From Siphonodentalium dalli (taxonomy: Eukaryota > Mollusca > Scaphopoda > Gadilida > Siphonodentaliidae): 64,000 bases of DNA. The stretch is from positions 261,743,863 through 261,807,862 of the forward strand of contig CP136064.1 in NCBI GenBank assembly GCA_032622095.1, given 5' to 3'. Below the pieces are notes generated by a model, which was not told the origin of the DNA, ran no database searches, and saw nothing but the letters and a program-made list of their open reading frames with translations. How positions within the stretch are numbered: position 1 is the stretch's first letter; each line of letters starts with the position of its first letter. The translations under genes and the position numbers were made by a program. Positions 44,250 to 55,990 of the stretch are shown here, piece by piece.

Positions 44250-45430
44250 AAGAGTAAGTTTTTGTGATTGCTTTGGGACCCGTACCCATTTAAAATCTTG
44301 AACACACAACGGACTGACGGAATGTTCTCTCAATATTGACCGAGTGTTTGGACAAAAGGCATCACTATGAGAAAAGAATGAGTTGTATAGATGAGTTTGC
44401 TCCCGAAAGACTAGCGCAATTTACAAAAGCGGCTAACAAATAAATGTTCACTGTTTGGGGACCCGCTACCCTATCTAAATTCGATAGCACACAACAAACT
44501 GAAGAGATGTGTTCTCAATATTAACTAAGGGTGTGGACAAACTGATAGCTTTATCGGGAAATATACACAATTCGTATGAATGCGTTGATTCCCGAAAGCA
44601 TGGCCGACTTTACAAAAAGGACACCAAACTGAATGACTATGCTATTCATCTTGAATGACCTTGTACATAAAAGTCAATAATGTACGGAAATGCACAATTT
44701 ATATTAACGAGCTAGTTCACAACACTTTATAACAAAAACTGCTGTCATATGAGAAAGGCGATTGATTTATACCTTTTGATCCCATCCCTATTTAAATTCA
44801 TGAGCAGACCCCGAGCTGAAGGGCTATGCTCTCAATATTAACCCTTTACCCAACAGAACGGCCCTGTGCCAATGCATTCTCTTATATATGCGAGTCGACC
44901 ATATGTCGCCTCGCATATATCAGAGAATGCATTGGCTTAATATATTATAAATGATAAAATTGTCAAAGAATGTAGAAAAATATTATAAAAATTGTTAAAA
45001 AATGTTTTTGTTTTTTTTTAGGCCAATGCATTCTCTTATGACATAGGTCGCCTCGCATATATAAGAGAATGTATTGGCACAGGCATAACTGTAACCATCA
45101 CAATGTGGTCAATGAACCGGTTCCAATGATATCCATATTTGTATGGTGTTATTGAGACAGACGGATTATATTTTAGGCTGTTGAAGCTTTATTTGGGCGT
45201 TTTTGGCAGGTTTGTTGGGTAAAGGGTTAAATGGACTTATGGACAACATGCAATGCTATCAAGAGATAGGTACACTAATGTGGATGGAATGGTTACCGGA
45301 AGCTTGTGGCAAATAAGAAAGGCGAATAATTTTCACTGTTCTGGGAAGTCATATACATCTGAAGGCTTGAACACGTCACAAACTGAATGAATATGCTTTA
45401 AATATCAAATAAGTGTGTTGACAGAAGATA
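44250..45430 (+). repeat. Diverged tandem repeat, about four units, interrupted by a MITE
   Basis: A block with a GGGACCCG/GATCCCAT start, TTTAAAT or similar, CACAAACTGA-like sequence, then TATGCTCTCAATATTAA and GTGTGGACAAA recurs at about 44,275, 44,458, 44,777 and 45,345. TTGATTCCCGAAAGCATG at 44,584 also occurs at the very start of the window (position 4). The piggyBac-like MITE at 44,842-45,226 sits between CTCAATATTAA and ATGGACTTATGGACAA, matching the uninterrupted CTCAATATTAAC...GTGGACAAA of a neighbouring unit. Confidence 0.65.
44842..45226. mobile_element. piggyBac-like MITE with TTAA target site
   Basis: The termini are CCCTTTACCCAACA and TGTTGGGTAAAGGG, perfect inverted repeats, with TTAA on both sides (44,838-44,841 and 45,227-45,230). 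Inside are four arms of a second inverted repeat (CCAATGCATTCTCTTA and CTCGCATATATAAGAGAATG types) forming two nested hairpins, 44,866-44,936 and 45,021-45,082. TTAA sites and CCCTTT-type ends are diagnostic of piggyBac-like elements. It has no transposase. Confidence 0.9.
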
Positions 45431-45579
45431 AATATATTAGGGCGCACACAACTGGTATGAATATTAAAGTAAATTTAAACACCCTGCTACAGCTGAAAAG
45501 GTATAAACTTGCTCGGCGCAGGTATTGCAATATTTTTTGTATCGATATTTCCAGAACACAACGCCATTGTTTCACGTAT

Positions 45580-45602
45580 CTACTATATAATTTGAGACTT
45601 CC

Positions 45603-45652
<50 letters not shown>

Positions 45653-45675
45653 GGAAGTCTCAAATTATATAGTAG
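45580..45675. repeat. Perfect hairpin with 24-bp arms around a TA dinucleotide run
   Basis: CTACTATATAATTTGAGACT plus TCCG at 45,580-45,603 is exactly mirrored at 45,652-45,675; between them is an uninterrupted TA run of 48 bases. The perfect arms suggest recent origin or ongoing conversion. Confidence 0.9.
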
Positions 45676-46277
45676 ACTAGCAGGTTAGCCCGCCACTGGC
45701 GGCATTCGTCCCATGGCTTTGTTCGAAAAAGCAATTGCAACAGGTTCCGAGACACTTGTGCTGCATTTGCAGCAAATTTCGGCAATAGTCAGAAACATGA
45801 CAATTTTAATATAATTTTTTGTTTTTCAATGAGTTAATTATTTTGTTTTTCAATGAGTTTAATTGTGCTTTTTTAATTTTTTAATTGAATTTTTTAATTT
45901 TACCCGATTTTTTTTGGTTTTTCAAGGAGTTAATTGTGCCTTTTTAATTTTGTTTTTCAATTTTACCCGATTTTGTTTTGTTTTTCAATGAACCCGTCCA
46001 TGACACTTCCCGTATTTAGCAAGTTTGAGCTCAATCGGTTCGAGTCTATAAAGGACACACTCATATATATGACACTTCCCGTAGGTAGCAAGTTTGAGCT
46101 CAATCGGCATTCCCTGGAATTTCCCAGTCACCAACGCGGCGTAATTTTGGTACATATATTTAGAGACCAATTGTCCATCGGCTGTCATGTGTAGTAAAGA
46201 TGTCTTATAAGCCGACATTGCCGTGGGGATGCCCGTTCCTACACGCGTTTTCGATTCTATGAAGTACCCACATATAT

Positions 46278-46316
<39 letters not shown>

Positions 46317-46330
46317 CGCGGAAGCCACAT
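45676..46330 (+). repeat. Dispersed-repeat end, T-rich repeats and TA microsatellite
   Basis: 45,676-45,725 is the inverted partner of 17,180-17,232. 45,815-45,990 holds T-rich repeats of TTTTGTTTTTCAATGAGTT. 45,990-46,115 is a two-copy unit (ATGACACTTCCCGTATTTAG, CAAGTTTGAGCTCAATCGG; ATGACACTTCCCGTAGGTAG, CAAGTTTGAGCTCAATCGG). 46,271-46,313 is a CA/TA microsatellite. No gene; the 86- and 100-codon frames here are repeat-derived. Confidence 0.6.
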
Positions 46331-46780
46331 TAGGGAGACATTTGTGTGTAAATAACCCACATTAGGGCGACTTTTACATTAGGGCGACTTTTTGTGTGTC
46401 CCCCTAATGTTTAGCGTGTTTTTTAAGTGAATTTAACATGCAAATTTATATATTTTTCCTGTCATGTGTGATCTCTGTGACACTATTATTCACCAACTGT
46501 CGATAGGTTTTGCTCGGAGTGAATATTTTAATAGATATATGCAATTAAATTATCGGTAGTGCATATCTGACAGTGTTACAGACCGACATTAGGGTGACCT
46601 GGTTTTATTGTGATAAATACTGTTAATTTGGGAATATGTTTGCATTACGAAGACTGATTATGGGTTATATCTTATAATTAAAACCGCTTACTCAATATCA
46701 ACTTTTAATATTCAAAATCCTGAGATATATTTCGATTTACGTATTTTGCGGTGATATTTTCTATGACACAAGAGATATAG
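46330..46780. repeat. ACATTAGGG-type short repeats, otherwise AT-rich
   Basis: CCACATTAGGGAGAC, CCACATTAGGGCGACTTTT, ACATTAGGGCGACTTTTTGTG and GACATTAGGGTGACC occur at about 46,326, 46,360, 46,377 and 46,587, with a reverse copy CCCCCTAATGT at 46,401. No gene. Confidence 0.5.
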
Positions 46781-46783
46781 AGG

Positions 46784-46928
46784 ATCTACAACGAGTCCCC
46801 AGTTTATAGCGGGATTTACAAAACGAGTCCAGTAAATTAGGTCTGGGCCGAGCCTTTGGCGAGGTCCAGACCTAATTTACTGGACGAGTTTTGTAATTTC
46901 CGCTATAAACTGGGGACGAGTTGTAGAT
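46784..46928. mobile_element. Foldback hairpin, about 62-bp arms
   Basis: ATCTACAACGAGTCCCCAGT, TTATAGCGGGATTTACAAAA, CGAGTCCAGTAAATTAGGTC, TGG is mirrored by CCAGACCTAATTTACTGGAC, GAGTTTTGTAATTTCCGCTA, TAAACTGGGGACGAGTTGTA, GAT, around a GC-rich loop GCCGAGCCTTTGGCGAGG. The form is the same as the foldbacks at 26.4 and 40.8 kb (AT-rich to mixed arms with a GC-rich loop), though the sequences differ. Confidence 0.8.
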
Positions 46929-46934
46929 TCTATT

Positions 46935-47570
46935 TATTACATGATCCAAAACATCGACAAAACATACTTAAATCAACAAATGGGACGCGAAACTAACATC
47001 GGCTTCTATAAGACATGCGATGACGTTTTACGTAATTATTCGTTGTTTGCCGCGTAAAGAAATAGTCCTAGATAAATAAAGACTCTTTTGGCGCATATGT
47101 TGGCGTATTTTTAATGATATAATTTTTAAACTCTTCATTCATAATAGTTTGTTGGAAAAATATTGGACGCTATAGTATTTTGAGACGTAGCTTATGGAAT
47201 GTTAACATACCACAAACCGGAAGTCAAAGGTCACCTGGCACTATTTCCTGTTATTAAACGAACGTTTAATATCATAATTTATAGAATGGGTTTATTGAAT
47301 GGAATAAGGATATAATCATGTAATAAATAGAATTACATCTGAATAAACCATGCATTAAGTATACATCCACATTGGTCAGTTACTAATGAGGTTGGATATA
47401 TGGGTAATTTGGCCCGGAAAATATTATTAGATAGGTCCCATTGTCATCAGATGTCCTAAAGGGGCAATAACAACGCATTTAACTAACTAATTGATTATAG
47501 ACCAAAAATGGTTGCAATCTGGTCGGTGTAAGTTTAAACACGGGGATGACCCATATGGTGTGGTATAGAT
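46935..47570. other. Intergenic, nothing recognised
   Basis: AT-rich; no supported feature. Confidence 0.5.
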
Positions 47571-47574
47571 GCCG

Positions 47575-48445
47575 TTTGAGCAATAAAGAGCGTTATAAGT
47601 TTAAAGAATTTGTAGGAAAATTGGTACAAATGAACCACCCAACTTGATGAATGTCACGCGATAGGCATCTTCGACCCCAGATGACTTACATGGGTATATA
47701 ATCAATAAAGAGCGTTTATCATCATTCCAGAATATTTGTGAGAAAATTGGTGACAAAAGTCGAATGACGCAGGGCATGTCAAGGTAATGGGTTTGTTGAC
47801 CTAAAATTATTTAAAGATGATCTCAGACGATTTTAATGGACAACTGTGAGCAATAAAGAGCGTTAGTTATAGGCTCAAAGTATATGTAGGGAAACTGGTA
47901 CAGATGAATCACCCGACCAGGTGGTTGTCACGCGATAGGCGTCTTTGACCTCAGATGATTTACATGGGCATATAATCAATAAAGAGCGTTTATTTTCATT
48001 CCAGAAGATGAGTGGGAAAATTGGTGACAAAACTGGAATGACGCAGGGCATGTCAAGGGATTGGGTGTGTTGACCTCACATGATTTAAAGATGCACTAAT
48101 AATTAGCAATTAAAAGATCAATTTAACTCTATCCGATGGCGTTGATAATGGGCAAATGCGAGCAATAAAGGCAATCGCTATAGGCTCAAAGTATATGAAG
48201 AAAAATTGGTACAGATGAGTCACCCGACCAGGTGATTTCACGTGATAGGCGTCTTTGACCTCAGATGATTTCATTGGTATACAATCATTAAAGAGCTTTT
48301 ATTATTATTATTTCATGGAGATATGTGGAGAAATTGGTGCACAAAAGTGACATGACGCAGGGAATGTCACGGGATTGGTTTTGTTTACCTATAATGGTTT
48401 TAAAGAGGCACTAATAATTAGCAATTAAGAGATAGTTTAACTTTG
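47575..48445 (+). repeat. Higher-order tandem repeat: three A/B dimers
   Basis: Two related half-units alternate. A: CAATAAAGAGCGTTATAAGT ... TAGGAAAATTGGTACAAATG ... CACGCGATAGGCATCTTCGA (about 47,581, 47,852, 48,163). B: CAATAAAGAGCGTTTATCAT ... GAGAAAATTGGTGACAAAAG ... ATGACGCAGGGCATGTCAAG (about 47,703, 47,979, 48,286). A and B share AATAAAGAGCGTT and AAATTGGT but differ in the rest. Dimer spacing is about 271 and 311 bp; B2 and B3 carry an extra CACTAATAATTAGCAATTAA segment. Confidence 0.8.
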
Positions 48446-48449
48446 GCTT

Positions 48450-51400
48450 CGAACAGCTGGGTTCTGTTAAATTACAAGTACCGGGGAGGGCTAAATTTGC
48501 ATTCGTTATGGTGATTGATACATGACGGTACACATGAGTGGTGGGCTACATATACTGTGAGCGTATCCATCAAATCAGTCATGAATGGGGTCGACCGATG
48601 ACACGTCATAGACGGTTACGCATTCCAAAAAACGCTTAGCCTACATTTCGGCTAGATTAGTTAAAACTTCAATGACTGTTCACTATAGCAAGTCAACATG
48701 ATTGGGAGAGGGGTATTGTTAGAATGGATACGCCACGGTATATTCTAGAAGTCAAGATTGGTCAACTACAGTATACAAGGCCCGTGGTGTTTTCAAAACC
48801 ACGCGTGGCCAACATTTTAACACGGAAAAAACACGGAAAAATCGCACGTGGTCTTAGCGTCAATGAATACAGAATTGTCAGATAAAATCTTTTATAATAA
48901 AAAAACAATTTCATATATTGAATTATATATATATATATCATATTTGTTTATCTGTGTCTTTGGCCTTTATATCCATGTCATGTTTTGTTGTCGCATTTTA
49001 TTTTAGTTGGCATTACTATTTTCTTGTGTTTGTTCATATTACATGTACGCAAATGGTTTCGGTAGTATTTGCGGCGATATCGTGTTCTAACAAATGCCTG
49101 AAAAATTGGATATAACATTACATAAATTCATGAGTTAAAGACATATTATGCACTTGTTCGGACGCGTGAAACTGATTAGTTAGTATGCATGCGCTATGCC
49201 ATGGGGGATGTAGAATTCTACTAACATTGCCGAAAATCTGAAACAAATCGACCGTACCACTTCATAGAAAACATCGTCTGAACTACGCTCAATTGTAAAT
49301 ATTTACTTCCCGATGTGGGACGCAACTATCGGCGGTAAATTAACACAAACGATTTCGCCATCGGGGGGTCACTGTATTTAATGCATATATATAAGAATTA
49401 CGGTGTGTTCTGTGTTCTATAATATTTGTAAAAATAACTACTTTCAGCAAGATATTCTCCATTTCTATTTGATCACCCTACCGGAGTGTTTCAGATCACT
49501 TTAAAATTTCGAATTTAATGTCCAAAACGTAACTAAAGTTTTAAATTTTAATAAATTTGTTTTGAAAACTGGCATCAAATTTATAAATAAAATTTAGATT
49601 TTCCAAATTTAATTTAAAATGCTCATTTTCAACAATTAATACATTTTTCAAGAATTGTCAGTATCAAAGTAATTTCATATATATGCACATATGCATATTT
49701 TATAGCACACACAATATAACATATAATGTGAGGTTGTCAATATGACATCCCACCCTACATAACAGTTCCAATGCACCCATGTTTGGCGATATATTTCAGT
49801 AATATAGATTTCACACATATTCATTTAAACAATTCCGTAATGTACAAATATCTAGTATATTTCTTTTATAAACGCCGATTACGCGCGCACTGACCAGCTG
49901 GTGTAAATGTGTCTCATAACATTCAATAGATAAATATTGCAAGTAAAATGAGTCTGATTCATTTGGTGCGTACAATGACATCAATTCGATCACATCACTT
50001 AAATAATTATGTCATTTGATATTATGGAATTATTCGTAAATTGACATGACAGATAATATTCGTGTCGTCGAGGATTGATATATTGGAAACAGACAGTTTC
50101 ACCCGAGTGGTTATAAAGAACTTCCTGATAGTATTTGCGTGTGGTAAAGTAAAACAAAAACTGTCTTGTAAATGGACTCTGATATCCACAGAAACGCTTT
50201 TCAACTTGACAAAATATTCGCATGTTTCTGTCAAAATAATCGGAGAAAAATCAGCATTTCATGAATAAATATATATTTCATTGTACGCGCGGGTGGTTTT
50301 AATGCCACACACCCAATGCACAGGCGGGGGACATTCCCATTCTTGGTACCAACGAACCTGACATCGAATTAATTTAATGCAAATGTCCATATCTCATATA
50401 AAATCAATCGGCGGTTACCTGTGCACTGACTTCACACATCGCCGCTTTTTAAAATGGTACCCTTTTGATAATCTCCAAACAGTGGCTTGATTAGCCAGCC
50501 CATTGTCTCATTTTTGTCCATCCGTTATTAATTTCCGGAGTTCACGGATATGGGACATCGGCTGCGGACACACGTACCACAGTAGCGATGGCATAGTAGG
50601 TGTGACAATTTATTATGGTGGAGTTTGGTGACAATTGGTCCGTCATAATTCTGTGCCATATCTATCCATGTCGCCCGCTGATTTTCCGCACAATGAGTCG
50701 ACTGGACCAATCAACCATTGCTTTTCACAAAGGTTGATCTCTATTCATTACGTTTTGCTAAATTGTATTCACGACTATATATATAATTGCACAATAGATC
50801 GTCCAGAAATGTGTTTGACCGTGGCCTGGTGATAATTCCTAGTTGACTCACATATCATTAGTTGAAACTTGAATTGACCCATAAGATAATTAATTTCAAT
50901 AAAGTATATAAAAATAAATATTATCGTAAAACTTATGGGAGGGCACTTGACATGAGGTCGAATATACACACACGCAGGTTATAACATTAAATACCCTAAC
51001 CCCACCCACATCATGTAGATTAACAAAACTGACAATAAATAAGTTTCCGTGGACATAATTGCCATGCTTGTAACGCCGACTATCAGTTTTAATATTTTAT
51101 TCGTTTAATATATATAAAACATAATCACATATTTCTGTAAACAAAATATTGCAGTAAAATTAAATTTAAAATAGGGACATTTTGAACTGAAGCCCTATGC
51201 GCTGGTTACGGATATTGATTATACAAGTATGAAATAATTAGCAAAACGAAGCCATCTATCCATCGAAATAGTTTCCATGTAACGAATTTCATCACGTCAG
51301 AATATATTATTCTTTTAACACATATTAAATAGTCAAATGTTCGTGTAAATATATTGGAGTAAAATCTATTGAAAGGTTCTGATCCGACACAACGTTCGAA

Positions 51401-52740
51401 GGTTTGTTTAAAACTAAACGGACATTGATACCCGACAAATTCTAAATTGAAACTAAATTGAAGATTTATCAAAGGTCCCGTCGAGATATTTTCGATCTAA
51501 CAAAAGGAAGATGTAAATCTATAAGATTCAATAAATATATATAGTTATATGTTCCTGTCAAAATATTCGAGTTATTTAGTATTAAGTTAGCACCATTCTT
51601 GAAATAATGCATGTGTATCGGCACCATTTCCGACTCTCATATATAAGTTATTTTTATGAGTAATCGCGGGTATATTGATATCTTTACTTTCTCTGGGCCA
51701 ATTTTTAAAATCGACGGGTTGAATTTCGATAAAATTTCCGTTAAATAAAATGATGCTGCCAATCGCACAAATGAATCGCCGCGAGAATACCACGCAGCCA
51801 AGAACGATTATCGACGATTAACACGCATTAAGTGAAGTAATTGCCATGAAAATATAACAGATAGCCTGGGATCGACTACAAAATGGTACCTATAGCAGTC
51901 GTGGCCAGTCCCAGATATGTAAGTAGAATGACTGCTATCTTCTGAGAAGAACCCATCGTACATGTATATCCATGGAATTTTCTTCCTAATGTATGGACAA
52001 ATTAATGCCAAATCCGGTATCGGTATCTCTTTGATTTCACCTCATCACGCCAGAGGTCATAAATCAGTAAGTGCCCAGATGCCACGAACTTGTCGATGCG
52101 GCCTCGTTTGTTGTAACTCGATATAAGGTTGTCAATTAGCCTGATAGAAATTTATCCTGTGTGTGTTCCAATATTGATGTCCAGCTTTATATGTATGCAT
52201 AGTTTCGTAAATTCCAATCTAAAATGCAATTGTACTTGAATTGTGCCAATAGAGACCGATGGTGCTTGTATTTAAACAATTATTGTGTCGTTTTGTGTAC
52301 GGAAGTACACCAGAGCCGGTAGTAAGATTATCCCTCTAACTATATGCTTGTACTGATTTGTGTAACCAGTCAGATTTGGCTCCCATTACTCCCAAGTGTC
52401 AGAAGCTGTTAATGAATAAAATTCTCTTGGAATTCAGTTTAGTAATACTGGTAAATTCATACATGGTTCACAGCATGAGACGTTTCCGTTGCGCGCGAAG
52501 ACGGACTGGCCTCATTTCGGTTTAGGGAAGAGTTTAACACACCAGATGGTCTGGGCAATTTGCGAAAAGATTAAGAAAGCTCCTCAAGCGACAACCTAAT
52601 GAAATTACATGTGGTATATGTATTTTGAATTGAATTGCTTTATTTCACCCAATCATATAAATTGTATGAGATACAGAGTGAAAAACGTATATACAGAACT
52701 ATGTACACAATGTTAGTATGTCCGTTGCGTTTGGCGTTCG
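48450..52740. other. Long AT-rich region; several short unassigned ORFs on the minus strand
   Basis: No recognisable gene. Minus-strand frames at 50,234-49,999, 51,472-51,206 and 51,793-51,587 have mixed composition; two of them share GYQSPF/GYQCPF, which hints at a duplicated coding remnant, but the rest does not align well and no family is recognised. Microsatellite-like TA tracts occur at about 48,925-48,940 and 49,388. Confidence 0.3.
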
Positions 52741-52767
52741 AGGTCCGTAAGTGTCATTCGTCGTGTT

Positions 52768-52873
52768 CTACGTCATCATCATCATCATCATCATCACCAT
52801 CATCATCATCGTCATCTTCAGCAACAACATCCTCATCATCATCATCTTCATCATCGTCATCATCGTCATCATC

Positions 52874-52941
<68 letters not shown>

Positions 52942-53015
52942 CTTTGTCGTCGCCTTCGTCGTAATCATCATCCTCATTGCCATCATCATCATCATCGTCG
53001 TCGCCGACGTCGTCG

Positions 53016-53048
<33 letters not shown>

Positions 53049-53400
53049 CCACCTCTACCACCATCATCATCCTACGCGCCATCATCGTCGCGAGTGTTTC
53101 AACATCAGCATGTATATATTCATTGTCTGCCATCATCATAATAATAGTCATCATCATCATCATCATCGTCCTTGCCGTCGTCATCGTCGTTATCATTATC
53201 GTCATCATCGTCATCATCAACAACGTGAACAACATCATAATCATCCTTCTCATAGTCACAGTTGTCATCGTCTCGTCGCTATCATCGTCCCTTTGCCATC
53301 ATCGTTATCGCGGTTGCATATCATTGTCACCACTATATCATCGTAATCGCCAACATCGTCATCATCATATTCGTCATATATAGTCGCTGTCTTTGTCATC
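52768..53400 (+). repeat. Large imperfect ATC/CAT trinucleotide microsatellite
   Basis: About 630 bp of CATCAT runs broken by CGT, CTT and CCA variants. All frames are open: poly-Ser, poly-Ile and poly-His on the plus strand and poly-Met on the minus strand, which give ORFs of up to 210 codons. These are artefacts of the repeat. The flanks are ordinary AT-rich DNA. Confidence 0.95.
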
Positions 53401-53404
53401 AGCT

Positions 53405-55420
53405 AGGCTTGTCATTTAGATTAGTCAATCCTAATTTTGTGAATATAGCAAGCTGTTTCAAAGTGTTTCTGTCTTCACATTGAAGCAAGTCTATCAGTTT
53501 GCTATTACTCGGTTGCTCGTGGTATAGTTTTGGTAAGTATTTACAGCGGATGTCGGTCAGTGTGGTTGGGCCGCAAATGAAACCGACGTGTGCCGCCACA
53601 TGTGTTGTTTATCCAGCTTAATTGGCTAATCGTAATTTTGTCATTAAATGAACTTGTCAGCACCATATAACACAAATAAAGACCCCGTTAATCTCGAGAT
53701 TGTAACGGTAACTCCCAGCTGTAAATCCAAAAAAACATCTCGCGCACCCTCCCCCAATTGAAATTTCCAACACAATAGGAACGCTTCAGTTGAGGCCAGT
53801 CTAGATGCTAGGAATAGCGATTTTCTTGTATAGTTTTAAAAATGTTCTCACCCCGGGCCGAACAACCATGGACAACCGGTGTATTCTGGTCTCTTGTCCG
53901 CAGCCGTGGGCATTTGTCTGGAGTTAGACCGTCTAGATGTTAGAACTTGCAATTTTTCAGGTAAAAATATCTGAATGTCTCATACCGGGAATATATAGAA
54001 CCATGAATATATAGGATATTAGACCAGACGGAGCACTGAGGTGCAAGCTGGGGCAAATGCAGAAACAAGTATTCGATCTGATTCTGATTCAAGCGGGGAG
54101 TTCATCTCCCGAACAGATTCTGATTCAAGGGGGTGCATATTGGCCGGTATTATGTTCATTTCCCGGGCCTGTTTTTGGACCAGACCGCCTCTGTTCATAA
54201 CACTTATGAAGACACAGTTCCGAGAATTTGAAAGTATGATGCAAACTGAACAGTTTGTCAAAATATTATATTTCAAATGCATGCACTTCAATATGTCATA
54301 TGATTCGAGGATCATTTTCCATATACGATGAGCATCATGTCATGAATCAATGGATAAATAAAGACTAGACGATCCTATGTGCATTCAGCATTACCGACGT
54401 TATATATTACCTTATATCAATATCATTTATTATACTTTTCAATATACACACTGTACAATTATATGTTATTATGTATGCATACTCTCCTTATGAGGATGTT
54501 TGCGAATTAAACTTATCTTATCTTATCAATCTATCTTACTATATTATCTATGTTGGTCGGGCATAATTGCATTACATTCGTAAGCAATCAATTTCCTTTT
54601 GGTAAAAATGACACGCATGGTCCACATTTCATTTATGGATCATATCGTATCGTATTACAACATAAAGTCTCTATAATGCCATGTCTTCAGGGGCAATGTC
54701 TGCAATTTGTAATGAAATGAGTGGCGCGTGGCAACCGACAGCCCAAGTATATATATTTATTTATATCCTCAATAATACGAAGATTTACACGATTGATATA
54801 ACAAAACATATGTAAAAAAATTAGAACAGTATAATATAAACATACATATTTGCACACTGGTTATACACCTTCCGATATGGCCCAACTTTCCCCAGCCTAG
54901 ACACCATAGTCAACACCATAGTACACGAGCAAGTGTGAACAATGTATACGACATACATGTACATGGCTGACTGTTTAAGACATTTTTGAGAATTCAAAAT
55001 TGTCCGATTTTTTTATGACTAAGCACTCGATCTTCTGTGGTAGATTCATCAACATTGAGCGCTGGTATACAAGCGGTAACGGTTGATTTCGATAATACAA
55101 TTACAAAATAAAGTAGAAATTCATTAGGTATGTGATCCTGCTCGGGACGACAGTGTAATATACGTAAACCACAAGGGAAATATTGATTTAGCAAAGGATC
55201 TGATACATTGATGAGCATATATGTCACGTGGAGGGAAATCCATAATGGTCGGATTATCAATGTGTACAAATAAATCGATACCGAAACAGCCAATACATGT
55301 GTACCGTATTCTAACCGAGGACCAACTCTGGACAATGGATAATGACTCAAATCATGACAAATTATTATTCAATACAATCCGTGTGAAGCCAGAGAACACC
55401 CCGGTGGATTCGTGGCTCAA
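53405..55420. other. Intergenic with one short duplication
   Basis: At 54,076-54,131 a unit with GATTCTGATTCAAG plus GGGG is present twice. Overlapping frames at 54,994-55,544 have no recognisable domain on either strand. Confidence 0.4.
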
Positions 55421-55426
55421 AACTGC

Positions 55427-55690
55427 ATTATTATTATACTTCCATGGTGTAACCAAGGAAGTATATTGTTTTTCTACTGAGGTCGTTTTCCGTTTATTTC
55501 GAAATACTCAGAAACTGATTGAAGTAGGAACGCGAAATCTCTAGCGAATGTAGGCATCGAAGGTCTACTAGATATAATGGTATCCGGATTTCCGCCCAAT
55601 GTTTCTTGGCGGAGTTATGGCCCTTTTGCGATTATTTTTCATTGTTATTATTATACTTCCATGGTGTAACCAAGGAAGTATATACAGAAC
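55427..55690 (+). repeat. Direct copies of a palindromic ATACTTCC...GGAAGTAT module
   Basis: TTATTATTATACTTCCATGG plus TGTAACCAAGGAAGTATAT is present at 55,427-55,466 and 55,644-55,683. Each module is itself an inverted repeat (ATACTTCC and GGAAGTAT around ATGGTGTAACCAA). The spacer holds GGAGTTATGGCCCTTTTGCG, like the 31.6-32.0 kb repeat. This is probably a small dispersed element. Confidence 0.65.
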
Positions 55691-55779
55691 TTCCAACTTC
55701 GGGGTCTCGACGGAATCTGAAAGAACTCGAAAAATAAGTGTGACAAACTGCAAACCGTTTTGGCGGCAAATTATTTTTT

Positions 55780-55990
55780 CCGGTCGTTCCGGGGGTCCGA
55801 AAGTCCGGAACGAGGGTGGAAGTTCCTAGTCGTTCCGGAACGAACAATGGCAGACTGAAAAAAAACAACCGTTGATGGAGAGCATCAAACTCGACCTAAC
55901 TAACGTTTAGAAAAAAAAACTTCCTGAATTTTTTTTCTCCCGAGTACAATTTGCATTGTCACTCGAAATTCGCCGTTTTTCCATCCGTTC
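55780..55990. other. CCGGAACG-rich transition into the satellite
   Basis: Short GTTCCGG/CCGGAAC motifs (55,780-55,860, for example GTCGTTCCGGGGGTCCGAAA and GTCGTTCCGGAACGA) precede and resemble the GTCGTTCCAGACCGTTCCAG start of the 548-bp units; this is probably a worn end of the array. Confidence 0.45.

Noticed and set aside
46326-46600. ACATTAGGG repeats as possible interstitial telomere sequence
   Set aside because: The spacing is irregular and the TTAGGG hexamer is not tandem; only the word ATTAGGG recurs within longer units.
52751-53383. A 210-codon Ile/Val-rich ORF and a 166-codon Met-rich ORF that look like membrane or low-complexity proteins
   Set aside because: They are the six-frame image of an ATC/CAT trinucleotide microsatellite.
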